From: UBA11612 sp963976395
GTDB taxonomy: Bacteria; Pseudomonadota; Alphaproteobacteria; Rhodospirillales; Rhodospirillaceae
Reading direction: 5' to 3'
Assembly: GCA_963976395.1 (NCBI GenBank)
Contig: CAXBLG010000010.1
Location: 1 to 64,000 of the forward strand
Length of the DNA: 64,000 nucleotides
How positions within the stretch are numbered: the stretch's first letter is position 1; every line of letters starts with the position of its first letter. The position numbers and the translations under genes were made by a program. Below are positions 49,485 through 58,225 of this stretch, in pieces. Below the pieces are notes generated by a model. It saw nothing but the letters and a program-made list of their open reading frames with translations. It searched no databases and was not told where the DNA came from.

Positions 49485-51139
49485 TGTCTATTCCGATTAT
49501 ACCCGAGGAATTTCGTACGGCATTTGACGCCCTTGAAGCATCGGCACGCACGTATCCCAAGAATATCTTCCTGTGTGTACCAAATGGCATGCCCGAAGAT
49601 AGAAAATCCGAGGTAAGCGTTACCGAATACGACTTTGGAACAGTGTTTGAACGGGTGCTGGCGTTGCGCTCGGTGTTCGAGCGATCCGGTATAAGTCACG
49701 GCCACCGGGTCGCGCTATTGCTGGGAAATCGCGCCGAATACATCTTCTGCTTTTTCGCATTGAATAGCCTCGGAGCGTGGGTGGTTCCAATCAATCCTGA
49801 AAATACAGCCGACGAGATGCAGTACCAAATATCTCATTCGGATGTTGATATTGCGATTACAACCGATGCGCGGTTAGTTGGTTTTAAAGGCATCATCGAA
49901 CGACATGACCCGCAGGTAGAAGTCTACCCTGTAGAGAATTTGCCGGAGACACTTAGGGTTCGCTCTCGTGACCTCAATCCAGGCGCTCCCGATCGTGATT
50001 CGATTGCGACCGTGCTATATACATCGGGTACGACCGGTAAGCCGAAAGGGTGTCTGATTTCCAATCAGTACGGTCTTAACGCTGGTGTGTGGTATCTCTC
50101 CCGCGAAGGGCATCAAACCTTAGAGATTGGTCGGGACCGGTTATTCAATCCGTTCCCGGTTCACCACATGAACGCGGGCATCGTTAGCTTGATGGCGATG
50201 GTGTTTTCAGCCAACTGCCTAGTGTTGTGGGACCGTTTTCATCCCAAGACCTGGTGGCGCGATGTTGTCGCGACAGGCTCTACGGCGGTCCATTATATGG
50301 GTCTTATTCCGCCGGTTCTCGTTAAGCAGGATCCGGTACCCGAAGAGCGTCAGCACAAGGTGAAGTTCGCATTTGGAGCAGGTGTGGATCCAGACATTCA
50401 TGTGGAGTTCGAGAAAAGATTCGGCATTCCGCTTATTGAAGTATTCGGAATGACTGAAACCGGCCGCACAATCTCCAATAGCATCGAGCCTCGTTATATT
50501 ACGACGCGAGCTTTCGGAAAGGCGCGGGATGGTCTTGAGGTTTTGATCGCTGACGACAACGACAAGCCTTTGCCGGTCGATACTCCGGGAAATTTCCTTA
50601 TCCGGTTTGCCGGGCCGAACCCGCGCCTTGGGTTCTTCTCTGGCTATCTTAATGACGACGAGGCAACCGAAGACGCTTGGCGCGGCGGTTGGTTTCACAC
50701 CGGAGATGTGTGCAAGCAAGGCTCCGATGGAATGCTTTATTTCGTCGACCGTAAGAAGAACATAATCCGCCGCAGCGGCGAGAATATTGCGGCAGCTGAG
50801 GTAGAGGCTGCGATTGCCGCGCATACGAGCGTGCATACGGTGGCATGTCTGCCGATCCCAGATGACATGCGGGATGAAGAGGTTATGGCCTGTATCGTGC
50901 TGCAGCCGGGTTCCAAGGCTGATCAGGAGACGGCGGATTCAATCTTCGAGCAATGCTATGAGCAGCTTTCGTACTTTAAAACACCAGGTTGGATTGTGTT
51001 TCGCGACAATTTGCCGACGACCTATACGGCAAAAATTCAAAAGTCTCTTATTTTTGGTCCGGATGAGGAGCCGACCGACACACCACGGTCATTCGATTTT
51101 AGGGATCGAAAACGCCGGCCCTCTGCAACTACGGTTTGA
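49484..51139 (+). CDS. AMP-dependent acyl-CoA ligase (CaiC-like)
   Basis: A 551-residue adenylate-forming enzyme: 'LYTSGTTGKPKG' P-loop, 'FGMTETG', 'GWFHTGDVCKQGSDGMLYFVDRKKNIIRRSGENIAAAEVE' with the hinge and C-terminal Lys region 'TYTAKIQKS'. The combination resembles crotonobetaine/carnitine-CoA ligase and other medium-chain acyl-CoA ligases. Coupled to the MaoC-like gene by TAATG. Confidence 0.92.
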   Translation: MSIPIIPEEFRTAFDALEASARTYPKNIFLCVPNGMPEDRKSEVSVTEYDFGTVFERVLALRSVFERSGISHGHRVALLLGNRAEYIFCFFALNSLGAWVVPINPENTADEMQYQISHSDVDIAITTDARLVGFKGIIERHDPQVEVYPVENLPETLRVRSRDLNPGAPDRDSIATVLYTSGTTGKPKGCLISNQYGLNAGVWYLSREGHQTLEIGRDRLFNPFPVHHMNAGIVSLMAMVFSANCLVLWDRFHPKTWWRDVVATGSTAVHYMGLIPPVLVKQDPVPEERQHKVKFAFGAGVDPDIHVEFEKRFGIPLIEVFGMTETGRTISNSIEPRYITTRAFGKARDGLEVLIADDNDKPLPVDTPGNFLIRFAGPNPRLGFFSGYLNDDEATEDAWRGGWFHTGDVCKQGSDGMLYFVDRKKNIIRRSGENIAAAEVEAAIAAHTSVHTVACLPIPDDMRDEEVMACIVLQPGSKADQETADSIFEQCYEQLSYFKTPGWIVFRDNLPTTYTAKIQKSLIFGPDEEPTDTPRSFDFRDRKRRPSATTV

Positions 51140-51151
51140 GCGGCTCTTTTT

Positions 51152-52846
51152 TTAGTCAGCGGCAACCACTTTATTGCGCCCACCGTGCTTGGCTCTGTAA
51201 AGCGCTTCGTCGGCCTCTTGAGTCACATCAAGAACCGATTGAAATCGCGGGTAAGACGCTACGCCGCAGCTGAACGTTACGCTGAAAACGCCTTTCTCTG
51301 ATTCGTATTTCATCTCACTTGCAGCTTCACGCAGCTTGTCCATGAGTTCTTTGGCCTTCGCTGTGTCTGTATTGGGCATAACAACAGCAAACTCTTCGCC
51401 ACCGTAGCGGCCCACGTAGTCAACGCGTCGCAATCGATTCCGGAGGAGGTGCGTGATCCGCATGATGACGTGATCACCAATCACATGTCCGTACGTATCG
51501 TTGACAGATTTAAAGTGATCTATGTCCACCATCGCGAATGACACAGGATGTCCGGCTCGGCTGGCAAGATTCATTTCGCGTTCGAGATTGCGCAGGATGT
51601 TGGAATGGTTCAGCAAGCCCGTAAGGCTATCTCGGTCCGTGAGTTTTTTCAGATCGCGATAACGGTTTGCACGGCTCATCACGGCGGAAATAAGTTGTCC
51701 GGGCTGCAGCGGCTTGGGCAAAAAGTCATCCGCTCCTAAATGACGGGCTTTAAGTTGTAAATCGAGGCGTGATTCCGTGGACAAGAAGAGAATTGGGACG
51801 GTCGTATATCCGGGGAATTGCCTCACAATTTGAGCGAGTTCCAAACCGGTGCACTCGGGCATGTATAGATCCATGATTATAAGGTCCGGATCGAATCCCG
51901 ACAGGGTCTCAAGCAACTTAGAGGGAAGTTGAATAACTCGAGTTTCCATACCGGCATGCTCGAGCGTCGCCTGATAGAAGGCGGCTAGCGGGCCGTCGTC
52001 TTCGGCAATCACAATGCGATAGGGGCGTTCCTGTTTGAGTTCGCTAAGTGTGTTTAACCGCTCGAATAGGTCGTCTGTGCTGAAGGGTTTGGTCAGAAAG
52101 ACTGTTGCGCCTGCTCGCACGGCCTTCAATCGGTCGCCGAAGCCTGACTGTGAAGACGCAAGAATGAGCGGTAGGTGCGACAAACCCAGGTCTTGACGAA
52201 TCAGGTGCAGGTGCGTGTCGCCCTGTGAAATATCCGCATAGACGGCGCCATCAGTCCGCTGAGTAATTTCGCCTGGAATATCCTTGGCTGTTTTGATGAC
52301 GTGACAACGGTATCCAAAATTAGTTAACGCGTCCGCAATCGTTGCAGAGTCATCATCACCCGCACTCAGGATGAACACCTGAAATGCATCTAGAACATCG
52401 CGGCCTCTCGCGGTTTGATCCTCAAAACTATCCAGACTGATGATCTGCCTTGGTGCTTGAGCCGCTTTTTCCAGCGTATCAATCAGAACGTCAATTTGAT
52501 CAATTTCCTCGCGTGTCAGTGGTTGATTTTGCTCAGCGATCAGTCGAAACAGGCCGTCCAGCGGGGACGCCATTTTGCTTATAAGGGGAAAGCCAAAGCT
52601 TTTTCCCGCGCCGGCAAGGGTGTGCACAATGTCGTGAATTTTAACGAGAGCATCTCGGGCTTCATCGCGCGAGGGCGCGGAAGGCACCAATGACCAGATT
52701 CGTCGGACTTCGTTAATTCTCGCGTCTAACGTGCTGCCGAATTCCAGACTCAGTGCGTTCAGGCGTTCAATCAATTCGGCGGATTTCGCGCCTCGATCTT
52801 TGGCGTTGTCCGTGGCTGCCGTCATATCCTTCAGCCCCTCGGCCAA
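51152..52846 (-). CDS. Hpt - REC - REC - GGDEF diguanylate cyclase (PleD-like)
   Basis: Residues ~20-125: Hpt with phosphoacceptor His75 in 'VHTLAGAGKS'. ~155-265: receiver with Asp205 and Lys253 ('FLTKPF'). ~276-395: receiver with acid pocket Asp283/284, Asp326 in 'IIMDLYMPE' and Lys378. ~405-560: GGDEF domain with 'YGGEEF' (482-486 active loop) and an inhibition site R473-x2-D476 exactly five residues upstream, so product feedback by c-di-GMP is expected. Making c-di-GMP from two GTP, it would switch motility and attachment. An N-terminal Hpt ahead of two receivers is unusual compared with PleD. Divergent to the unknown gene at 53061. Confidence 0.9.
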   Translation of the reverse strand: MAEGLKDMTAATDNAKDRGAKSAELIERLNALSLEFGSTLDARINEVRRIWSLVPSAPSRDEARDALVKIHDIVHTLAGAGKSFGFPLISKMASPLDGLFRLIAEQNQPLTREEIDQIDVLIDTLEKAAQAPRQIISLDSFEDQTARGRDVLDAFQVFILSAGDDDSATIADALTNFGYRCHVIKTAKDIPGEITQRTDGAVYADISQGDTHLHLIRQDLGLSHLPLILASSQSGFGDRLKAVRAGATVFLTKPFSTDDLFERLNTLSELKQERPYRIVIAEDDGPLAAFYQATLEHAGMETRVIQLPSKLLETLSGFDPDLIIMDLYMPECTGLELAQIVRQFPGYTTVPILFLSTESRLDLQLKARHLGADDFLPKPLQPGQLISAVMSRANRYRDLKKLTDRDSLTGLLNHSNILRNLEREMNLASRAGHPVSFAMVDIDHFKSVNDTYGHVIGDHVIMRITHLLRNRLRRVDYVGRYGGEEFAVVMPNTDTAKAKELMDKLREAASEMKYESEKGVFSVTFSCGVASYPRFQSVLDVTQEADEALYRAKHGGRNKVVAAD

Positions 52847-53060
52847 AATATTGATTTATCAGCAGCTATTGCAGTGTGCCGCTCTACACGTAACAGTGGC
52901 CTGCCGCTCACGCGGCGTCAATATCCGGGTCTCGCTGTGGCGGTCATGTCGCGGCTCGCGTGGCGGTATTTCAGCCGTCTCGAGCGCCATTGTCCTTCGT
53001 AACCTTCTTTTTATGTCTATCGGAGAATATGGTAGGGAAACTAAGGATTCACCAAGGCCT

Positions 53061-54215
53061 ATGCCCGAGAAACAAAAGCCGCAACGTGCCATAGATATTT
53101 TCTTCGAGCTTCCGCTTAACAAGTGGGATTTGTTCGACAGCAAAACCTTGGCGAGATCTAAAATCGTGCTGTTGCACGATCTTAAGCCCGTGGTGGATAT
53201 GTTTAATGACGACGGTATAGGCATCGGCGTCCGCACAGCGGCAGAAGTCATCAGCGAAATTGGCCTCAATACCCATGACCGGCAGCGGCTTGTTGCTTTG
53301 CTGGGCGCGCGAAGCTTTGATGTCTATTCAGTGCGCGCGGCGCTCAATGACTACATCGGTGACGATGAACTCGACCAAATTCAAATTCCGCCGAAGGAAC
53401 AAGAGCGGCTCCAAACTTATATGAATAATTATTCCCGTGGACTTTTGAAGGTGATTCTCGACGGGACAGAAGTGAAAGTAACCAGCCGCTCATCACTATC
53501 AGGTATTCTCGACGGAGCGAACCGCGGCACAGTGCTTAAGAATTTAATCGATATAGCCGACAGGTTACGAATCGAACCCACCGAGATCGTTGTTTATATC
53601 TCGAAACTCAGCGAGATCATTCTTGCTATTTCATACTATCAGCGCGTCTATGATGCATTGCAGAAAGAACTGAAAGAGCTTCTTGTCGAGATCAGAAAAC
53701 TCAATGCCCAGGATACTCTCAACATTCGTTATCCAGGCATCAAGGACGAGACTCATGAAGCCCTTGTGGCGGGTCGCGACTGCATTGTTATTCTAAATAA
53801 TTACTTCAATCAGTTTCAAAAAGTTGAAAAGTTTTTCGACGATATAACGCCGGAAAAGTTCCGGTCTTTGCGCCAAAATGTTGAAATTCATTATCGGGCC
53901 ATAGGCATGATTGTGTGCTTTTGGCAAATCAAGATAAATGAATGGCGAACGCGCTATTGGGACAATCGAGGCCGACGCAAGGATTCGACGTGGGAGCAGC
54001 GATACAACTTTTTCAAAGATACAGTGTATCACAACCTTTACACCATTGATGACAACTTGGAACTCATCAAAACTGCGAAGTTGGAGTTTGCGGAAGCCGA
54101 AGACGCAGGTGCCGCGAAATCAACGGAAGGGAGTGAAGGTGATGCTCAGACCCCGGCCCCGGCCCCGGAGACCCCAGCGCCCTCTACAGATTCCGTATCC
54201 GAAGAGTCTAGCTAG
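53061..54215 (+). CDS. Uncharacterised helical protein with disordered C-terminus
   Basis: A 384-residue cytosolic protein of mostly helical character with repeated Leu heptads ('LQKELKELLVEIRKLNAQ' and 'KFFDDITPEKFRSLRQN'), a region typical of signal-scaffold proteins but matching no family I know, and a Pro/Ala/Glu-rich tail from about residue 355 ('DAQTPAPAPETPAPSTD'). AAGG lies just before ATG 53061; ATG 53013 in the same frame has no ribosome site. It is divergent from the diguanylate cyclase, suggesting shared control or a c-di-GMP link, which is only an inference. Confidence 0.6.
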   Translation: MPEKQKPQRAIDIFFELPLNKWDLFDSKTLARSKIVLLHDLKPVVDMFNDDGIGIGVRTAAEVISEIGLNTHDRQRLVALLGARSFDVYSVRAALNDYIGDDELDQIQIPPKEQERLQTYMNNYSRGLLKVILDGTEVKVTSRSSLSGILDGANRGTVLKNLIDIADRLRIEPTEIVVYISKLSEIILAISYYQRVYDALQKELKELLVEIRKLNAQDTLNIRYPGIKDETHEALVAGRDCIVILNNYFNQFQKVEKFFDDITPEKFRSLRQNVEIHYRAIGMIVCFWQIKINEWRTRYWDNRGRRKDSTWEQRYNFFKDTVYHNLYTIDDNLELIKTAKLEFAEAEDAGAAKSTEGSEGDAQTPAPAPETPAPSTDSVSEESS

Positions 54216-54807
54216 TCATCTGACGACACTGTTTGATGTGATCTTCTTGGGTAACTGTTTCGATCGCTAGCGGATTGGCGGCTCTTACAGTATCGATAGC
54301 GTTAATGGGCTCTGCGCCCATTTCCACCAATAACCGTGCAGCCATCAGTCCTGCGCGTCCCCGACCACCTCGGCAGTGCACGACAATGCGCGCGCCATTT
54401 TCTAAGTCAGCACGTACAATTGGTCCGTATTTTTTCCAGGCGGCTTCGAACACCGCGTCAGGTGCTCCGAAATCTGCAATCGGCAAGTGTAACCAGTTTA
54501 TCGACCGTTCATGTGCAGCGGTTTTCATGACTTCAGCGGGTACGGCGGCTTCCGCAAGTTCGGCGGTTTCCATAAGTGTAATTAAAGTGCTCGCCCCGAA
54601 CGCTTTGATAGCGTCCATGTCTGTCGCGAGATCGCGGTTCCAGGGACCGGTGACGGCATACGGCTGTCGTTTGCCGGGACAGAGAGTCATGCCGATACAT
54701 CCGCCGCCAGACGTTGAAAGTGCATGTATCTCCAGCGGATGTGTTTGGCTGGTTTTCTCGGCCGAAGGGCCGCTCGCGATTGGTTTATTGGGGTCGGCTT
54801 CGGTCAC
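54208..54807 (-). CDS. Tyrosine/dual-specificity phosphatase (CDKN3-like)
   Basis: The P-loop H144-C145-x5-R151 in 'VVHCRGGRGRAG' is the HCX5R motif of cysteine-dependent phosphatases, and the general-acid region 'LHLPIADFGAP' precedes it. Overall resembles CDKN3-type and bacterial small dual-specificity phosphatases. Its ATG overlaps the stop of the arsenate reductase gene (4 bases), so they are co-translated; an arsenate-related role is possible but not shown. Confidence 0.85.
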   Translation of the reverse strand: MTEADPNKPIASGPSAEKTSQTHPLEIHALSTSGGGCIGMTLCPGKRQPYAVTGPWNRDLATDMDAIKAFGASTLITLMETAELAEAAVPAEVMKTAAHERSINWLHLPIADFGAPDAVFEAAWKKYGPIVRADLENGARIVVHCRGGRGRAGLMAARLLVEMGAEPINAIDTVRAANPLAIETVTQEDHIKQCRQMTS

Positions 54808-55145
54808 AGGATTTTAAGAACATTTTCGGGGGGGCGGCCAATGGCGGCTTTGCCGTTGTTAATTACTATGGGGCGTTCGATGATAATAGGATGTTTTACC
54901 ATAGCAGCGATCAGTGCTTTGTCGTCTAGGGACGTTGGGTCAATACCGGCATCGGCGGCTTCTTTTTTGCGTGCAATATCACCGGCAGCTACGTCCAGCA
55001 TCTGTACGATTGCTGTCAACTCTGAAGCAGACGGAGGCGTATTGAGATATTCAACGATTTCCGGCTTCAGGCCGCGCTCCTCAAGAAGCGTCAATGTTTG
55101 GCGTGATTTGGAACAACGAGGATTATGATAAATTTTCAAAGTCAT
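54804..55145 (-). CDS. arsC: Arsenate reductase (ArsC, glutaredoxin-type)
   Basis: A 113-residue thioredoxin-fold protein with catalytic Cys11 in 'YHNPRCSKSRQTLTLLEERG', 'ADAGIDPTSLDD', and the three-arginine set including 'ERPIVINNGKAAIGRPPE', matching the glutaredoxin-coupled ArsC family. It reduces arsenate to arsenite. No arsenite exporter or ArsR is nearby, so it may be a related ArsC/Spx-like reductase. Confidence 0.9.
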   Translation of the reverse strand: MTLKIYHNPRCSKSRQTLTLLEERGLKPEIVEYLNTPPSASELTAIVQMLDVAAGDIARKKEAADAGIDPTSLDDKALIAAMVKHPIIIERPIVINNGKAAIGRPPENVLKIL

Positions 55146-55213
55146 GACTATTTCAGCTTTATTTTTGATACGGCTCTGGAATCGGGCTGCGGATTGTGCC
55201 GTCCATCGCTGTT

Positions 55214-55247
55214 GGCCTCAAGCAGAAACCGGCCTCAAGCAGAAACC
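55214..55247. repeat. Two tandem copies of a 17-base unit
   Basis: GGCCTCAAGCAGAAACC occurs twice back to back (55214-55230 and 55231-55247), in the gene-free stretch upstream of arsC. It may reflect replication slippage or paired binding sites. Confidence 0.6.
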
Positions 55248-55298
55248 CAGGAGGGGTTGTTTAAGGCTTATTCGCGGAGCTGAAAGCAGACATATGTG

Positions 55299-55334
55299 CC
55301 CCCGGGACAGCCTTTCTGGCTGAGCCCCCGGGGG
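55299..55334. terminator. GC-rich nested stem-loop, candidate terminator
   Basis: An inner stem CAGCC-TTTCT-GGCTG (55308-55322) sits between two arms that are each near-palindromic (CCCCCGGG and CCCCCGGGGG), able to extend the stem. No T-tract follows on either strand. It lies between the 3' end of the minus-strand gene at 55416 and arsC, so it probably ends that transcript. Confidence 0.5.
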
Positions 55335-55415
55335 TGTGGTCACCTAGTAAAGCAGATTGTGGGGATCGAAAATTCCACCTCAGCTGACGGGCTGCGGTGA
55401 CTGGGTACAGATCGC

Positions 55416-55835
55416 CTATTCTTTTATGACGCCGCGAACTTCAACCAGTTGCGAAGCAATGGCCTCGTTCAACTCGTTATGGGCGGCTTCAAATTCCTGA
55501 ATGCGGACGCGAAGGCCGCGCAACTCTTCCAATTCCGCATCGGTCATGGGTTTGCGGTTGGAGGCGATGGCGAGCGTAATGCCGATATATCGGGCTTTCA
55601 GATCGGCCAGCATTTTGGCCATATCGATCATTTCATGGGGATCGATAATATCGACCTGACGTTTAAGGGAACGGCGCATCTCATCCTCAATGATGTGGCT
55701 GATATGTCGGGTAAACTGACTCGCGGTCAGTACGGCTGGTGCGCCGTGCGATTTTTCCGAGAAGAAAGACGGGGCGCTTTCAGACTTGGCATCACCCTGA
55801 CGGCGGCGGACAGCGATAAAATCGATCACAGACAT
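55416..55835 (-). CDS. Small helical protein of unknown function
   Basis: A 139-residue soluble protein. The first ~35 residues are polar ('RRRQGDAKSESAPSFFSEK'); the rest forms two or three long helices with charged heptads ('DMAKMLADLKARYIGITLAI', 'DAELEELRGLRVRIQEFEAAHNELN'), suggesting a coiled coil. No family recognised. GGAAA-type ribosome signal at best (about 55842-55848). It stands alone. Confidence 0.55.
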   Translation of the reverse strand: MSVIDFIAVRRRQGDAKSESAPSFFSEKSHGAPAVLTASQFTRHISHIIEDEMRRSLKRQVDIIDPHEMIDMAKMLADLKARYIGITLAIASNRKPMTDAELEELRGLRVRIQEFEAAHNELNEAIASQLVEVRGVIKE

Positions 55836-56228
55836 GGTACGGTTTCCTTATGGCCTTATGGGCCGCTTATGCGGCTCTCATGTCATTACAGAAGCAACAA
55901 CCGTGCCAATTTTGCCCATAGATAGAAAGTATATAAATATCAGATAGTTAGGTAGAATTTGCGCCGAGCGGAGCGGTGTAGAGCGCAGTCAATGCTGCCG
56001 GGTTGGGATGCTCACTAGGAAAGCTCTGCCCGTTCGAAAAAGCTGGATTTCACAGATCCTACGCACCACATGTTTTCGACGCTCTTTGCCGCTCCTGGGT
56101 CGCTTTCCGTGATGAAAAAACCAAGCTAAGGTTCCGTTTAGATAATTTAGCTTCTTGGAGCGCAGTAATCGCTGTCAAGTTTCGTGAGCCCGCACTCTGT
56201 GCGGGAAAGAATAGGGGAGAGGCTGTTC
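55836..56228. other. 393-base intergenic leader of the NSS transporter, with a stem-loop
   Basis: No credible reading frame. The last part holds CCCGCAC-TCT-GTGCGGG (56189-56205, 7-bp perfect stem) followed by AGGGGAGAGG, the ribosome site of the transporter. Such a stem next to the ribosome site may control translation. I do not see a glycine-riboswitch consensus. Confidence 0.45.
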
Positions 56229-57554
56229 ATGCAAAGAGGTCACTGGGGATCACGTCTGGGCTTTATTCTCGCGGCCACAGGATCTGCGGTGGGACTAGGC
56301 AACGTTTGGAAGTTCCCTTACACCGTCGGCAACAACGGTGGTGGCGCCTTTCTCATCGTGTATTTGGCGATTGTTCTCACAATTGGCGTCAGCGTGATGC
56401 TCGCGGAATTTGCCATCGGCCGCGCTGCCGAACGCAGTCCTGTGGGCGCTTTCACCAAACTTAAAGGCGGATACTGGCCCGCCGCAGGGTTCCTGGGAGT
56501 AATTGCCAGCTTCGCGATATTGTCTTTCTATAGCGTCGTCGGTGGCTGGACGATTGCTTATATCTTTAAATCCGCAAGTGGACTTTTCGCGACAGCTGAT
56601 GCCGACACTCTTGGCGGTCTGTTCGGCGGATTCATTTCCAGCACGGTAGAACCAATAGTTTATCATGCGATCTTCATGGCGCTCACGATGGGCGTGGTGC
56701 TCGGCGGTGTTCACAAGGGAATTGAACGGACCTGCACGGTTCTATTGCCGATGTTGTTCATTATCCTTGTGGTCCTGGCGATAAGGTCTGTCACTCTGCC
56801 TGGGGCGATGCAAGGTCTTGCCTTCTACCTCGTCCCCGATTTTTCTAAGATCAATGCAGATGTTGTTGGCAATGCCCTTGGTCAGGCATTTTTCTCGCTC
56901 TCCCTGGGCATGGGCGCGTTGATCACTTACGGATCTTATCTCTCACATAAAGAGAATTTATCACGTGCGGCAATCTGGGTGACCTTGGCGGATATGTCCG
57001 TTGCCTTTATTTCCGGACTTGTAATCCTGCCTGCTGTTTTCGCTTTCGGCTTTGACCCAACAGAAGGACCGGGCTTGGTCTTTATTACCCTACCGGCTGT
57101 ATTTGGGCAGATGCCGGCGGGCGTTATCTTTGCTGTTCTATTTTTTATGCTGCTGACGATTGCCGCGCTGACGTCTTCTGTCTCGCTGCTTGAGGTTGTT
57201 ATAGCGTACCTCATTGACGAACGGAAAATGCGCCGCACGCCTGCCGCCATCGGTGCGGGCACATTGATTTTCATCGTAGGTATTGCGTGTTCACTGTCCA
57301 TGGGTGTGTGGAGTGGTTTCACGATTGCGGGCAAAAACATTTTTGATTTCCTGGACTACACCTCCGCCAACGTCTTGCTGCCGATGGGCGGTATCGCCAT
57401 ATCTCTATTTGTGGGTTGGGTTATCTTGCCGCGTGCGACGCAAGAGGCGACAAGCCAAGGGACGCAGCCTTTTGTCTGGGTCAAGGGGTGGCAGTTCATC
57501 TGCCGTTATGTGGCGCCGATAGCTATAACGTGGATTCTGATATCCGGAATTTAG
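56229..57554 (+). CDS. Sodium-dependent NSS family transporter
   Basis: A 441-residue, ~11-12 span protein of the neurotransmitter:sodium symporter family: 'GFILAATGSAVGLGNVWKFPY' (Na+ site and substrate gate in span 1), 'NNGGGAFLIVY', 'LGQAFFSLSLGMGALITYGSY' in span 6. It couples Na+ influx to uptake of an amino acid or similar. AGGGGAGAGG precedes ATG 56229; the frame opens earlier at 56184 but lacks this site. Confidence 0.95.
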   Translation: MQRGHWGSRLGFILAATGSAVGLGNVWKFPYTVGNNGGGAFLIVYLAIVLTIGVSVMLAEFAIGRAAERSPVGAFTKLKGGYWPAAGFLGVIASFAILSFYSVVGGWTIAYIFKSASGLFATADADTLGGLFGGFISSTVEPIVYHAIFMALTMGVVLGGVHKGIERTCTVLLPMLFIILVVLAIRSVTLPGAMQGLAFYLVPDFSKINADVVGNALGQAFFSLSLGMGALITYGSYLSHKENLSRAAIWVTLADMSVAFISGLVILPAVFAFGFDPTEGPGLVFITLPAVFGQMPAGVIFAVLFFMLLTIAALTSSVSLLEVVIAYLIDERKMRRTPAAIGAGTLIFIVGIACSLSMGVWSGFTIAGKNIFDFLDYTSANVLLPMGGIAISLFVGWVILPRATQEATSQGTQPFVWVKGWQFICRYVAPIAITWILISGI

Positions 57555-57640
57555 AAATAGACACTGTTACTTTTTTTACAGCGCTCTGGACGATGTTGCC
57601 GTATTCATGTCCAGTGGTACTCATGGACAAGATTTAGGTA

Positions 57641-58225
57641 ATGACGGAATCCTCAACATTTCGAGGCGATGATACGGGCGCTGATCTGATTATCGAGGGC
57701 GTTACTGGGATAGACCCTGCCGCAGATGAAGGCGCACGTCGCCAGTTTCGAGACACCCTAGGTCAATTTGCGACAGGTGTTACCATTATGACGACAGTGG
57801 CGTCGTCCGGTGCATATATCGGCATCACTGTCAGCTCGTTTAATTCACTTTCCCTCGATCCACCTTTGATTTTGTGGAGCATTGCCGATACATCGTCCTG
57901 TCATGGATATTTTAAGGTTGGAGATTCGTTCGGGGTCAATGTTCTCGCCGAGGATCAGGAATCACTTGCCGTCAATTTTTCAAAGACAGGCGGTGATAAA
58001 TTTCAGGGCGTACAGATATCGACCGGGCTGAGCGGCGTTCCTTTGATCGGCGGGTGCGTGGTTTATTTCGAATGCTGCGTCGAGGCACGCTATCCAGGTG
58101 GTGATCACGATATCATCGTCGGTCGTGTTCGGCGGATATTCAATGTTGGCAAAGCGCCGCTTTTATTTCATGGCGGGGCCCTCCGAACCCTTGGCGATCA
58201 AGTGGACAGAATAGTCGAGTCTTAG
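57641..58225 (+). CDS. Flavin reductase family protein
   Basis: Residues ~30-190 are the FMN-binding split barrel of the HpaC/flavin-reductase family: 'FRDTLGQFATGVTIMTT', 'GITVSSFNSLSLDPPLILWSI', 'FGVNVLAEDQ', and 'GDHDIIVGRVRRI'. It would supply reduced flavin to a monooxygenase, but no oxygenase is adjacent. It overlaps the convergent antiporter gene by 4 bases. Confidence 0.92.
   Translation: MTESSTFRGDDTGADLIIEGVTGIDPAADEGARRQFRDTLGQFATGVTIMTTVASSGAYIGITVSSFNSLSLDPPLILWSIADTSSCHGYFKVGDSFGVNVLAEDQESLAVNFSKTGGDKFQGVQISTGLSGVPLIGGCVVYFECCVEARYPGGDHDIIVGRVRRIFNVGKAPLLFHGGALRTLGDQVDRIVES

Noticed and set aside
52731..53060. A much longer N-terminus for the unknown gene at 53061
   Set aside because: It would run over the start of the divergent diguanylate cyclase, has no ribosome site and reads as random sequence.
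55836..56228. Glycine riboswitch in the NSS transporter leader
   Set aside because: I could not find the conserved glycine-aptamer core; only one hairpin is clear.
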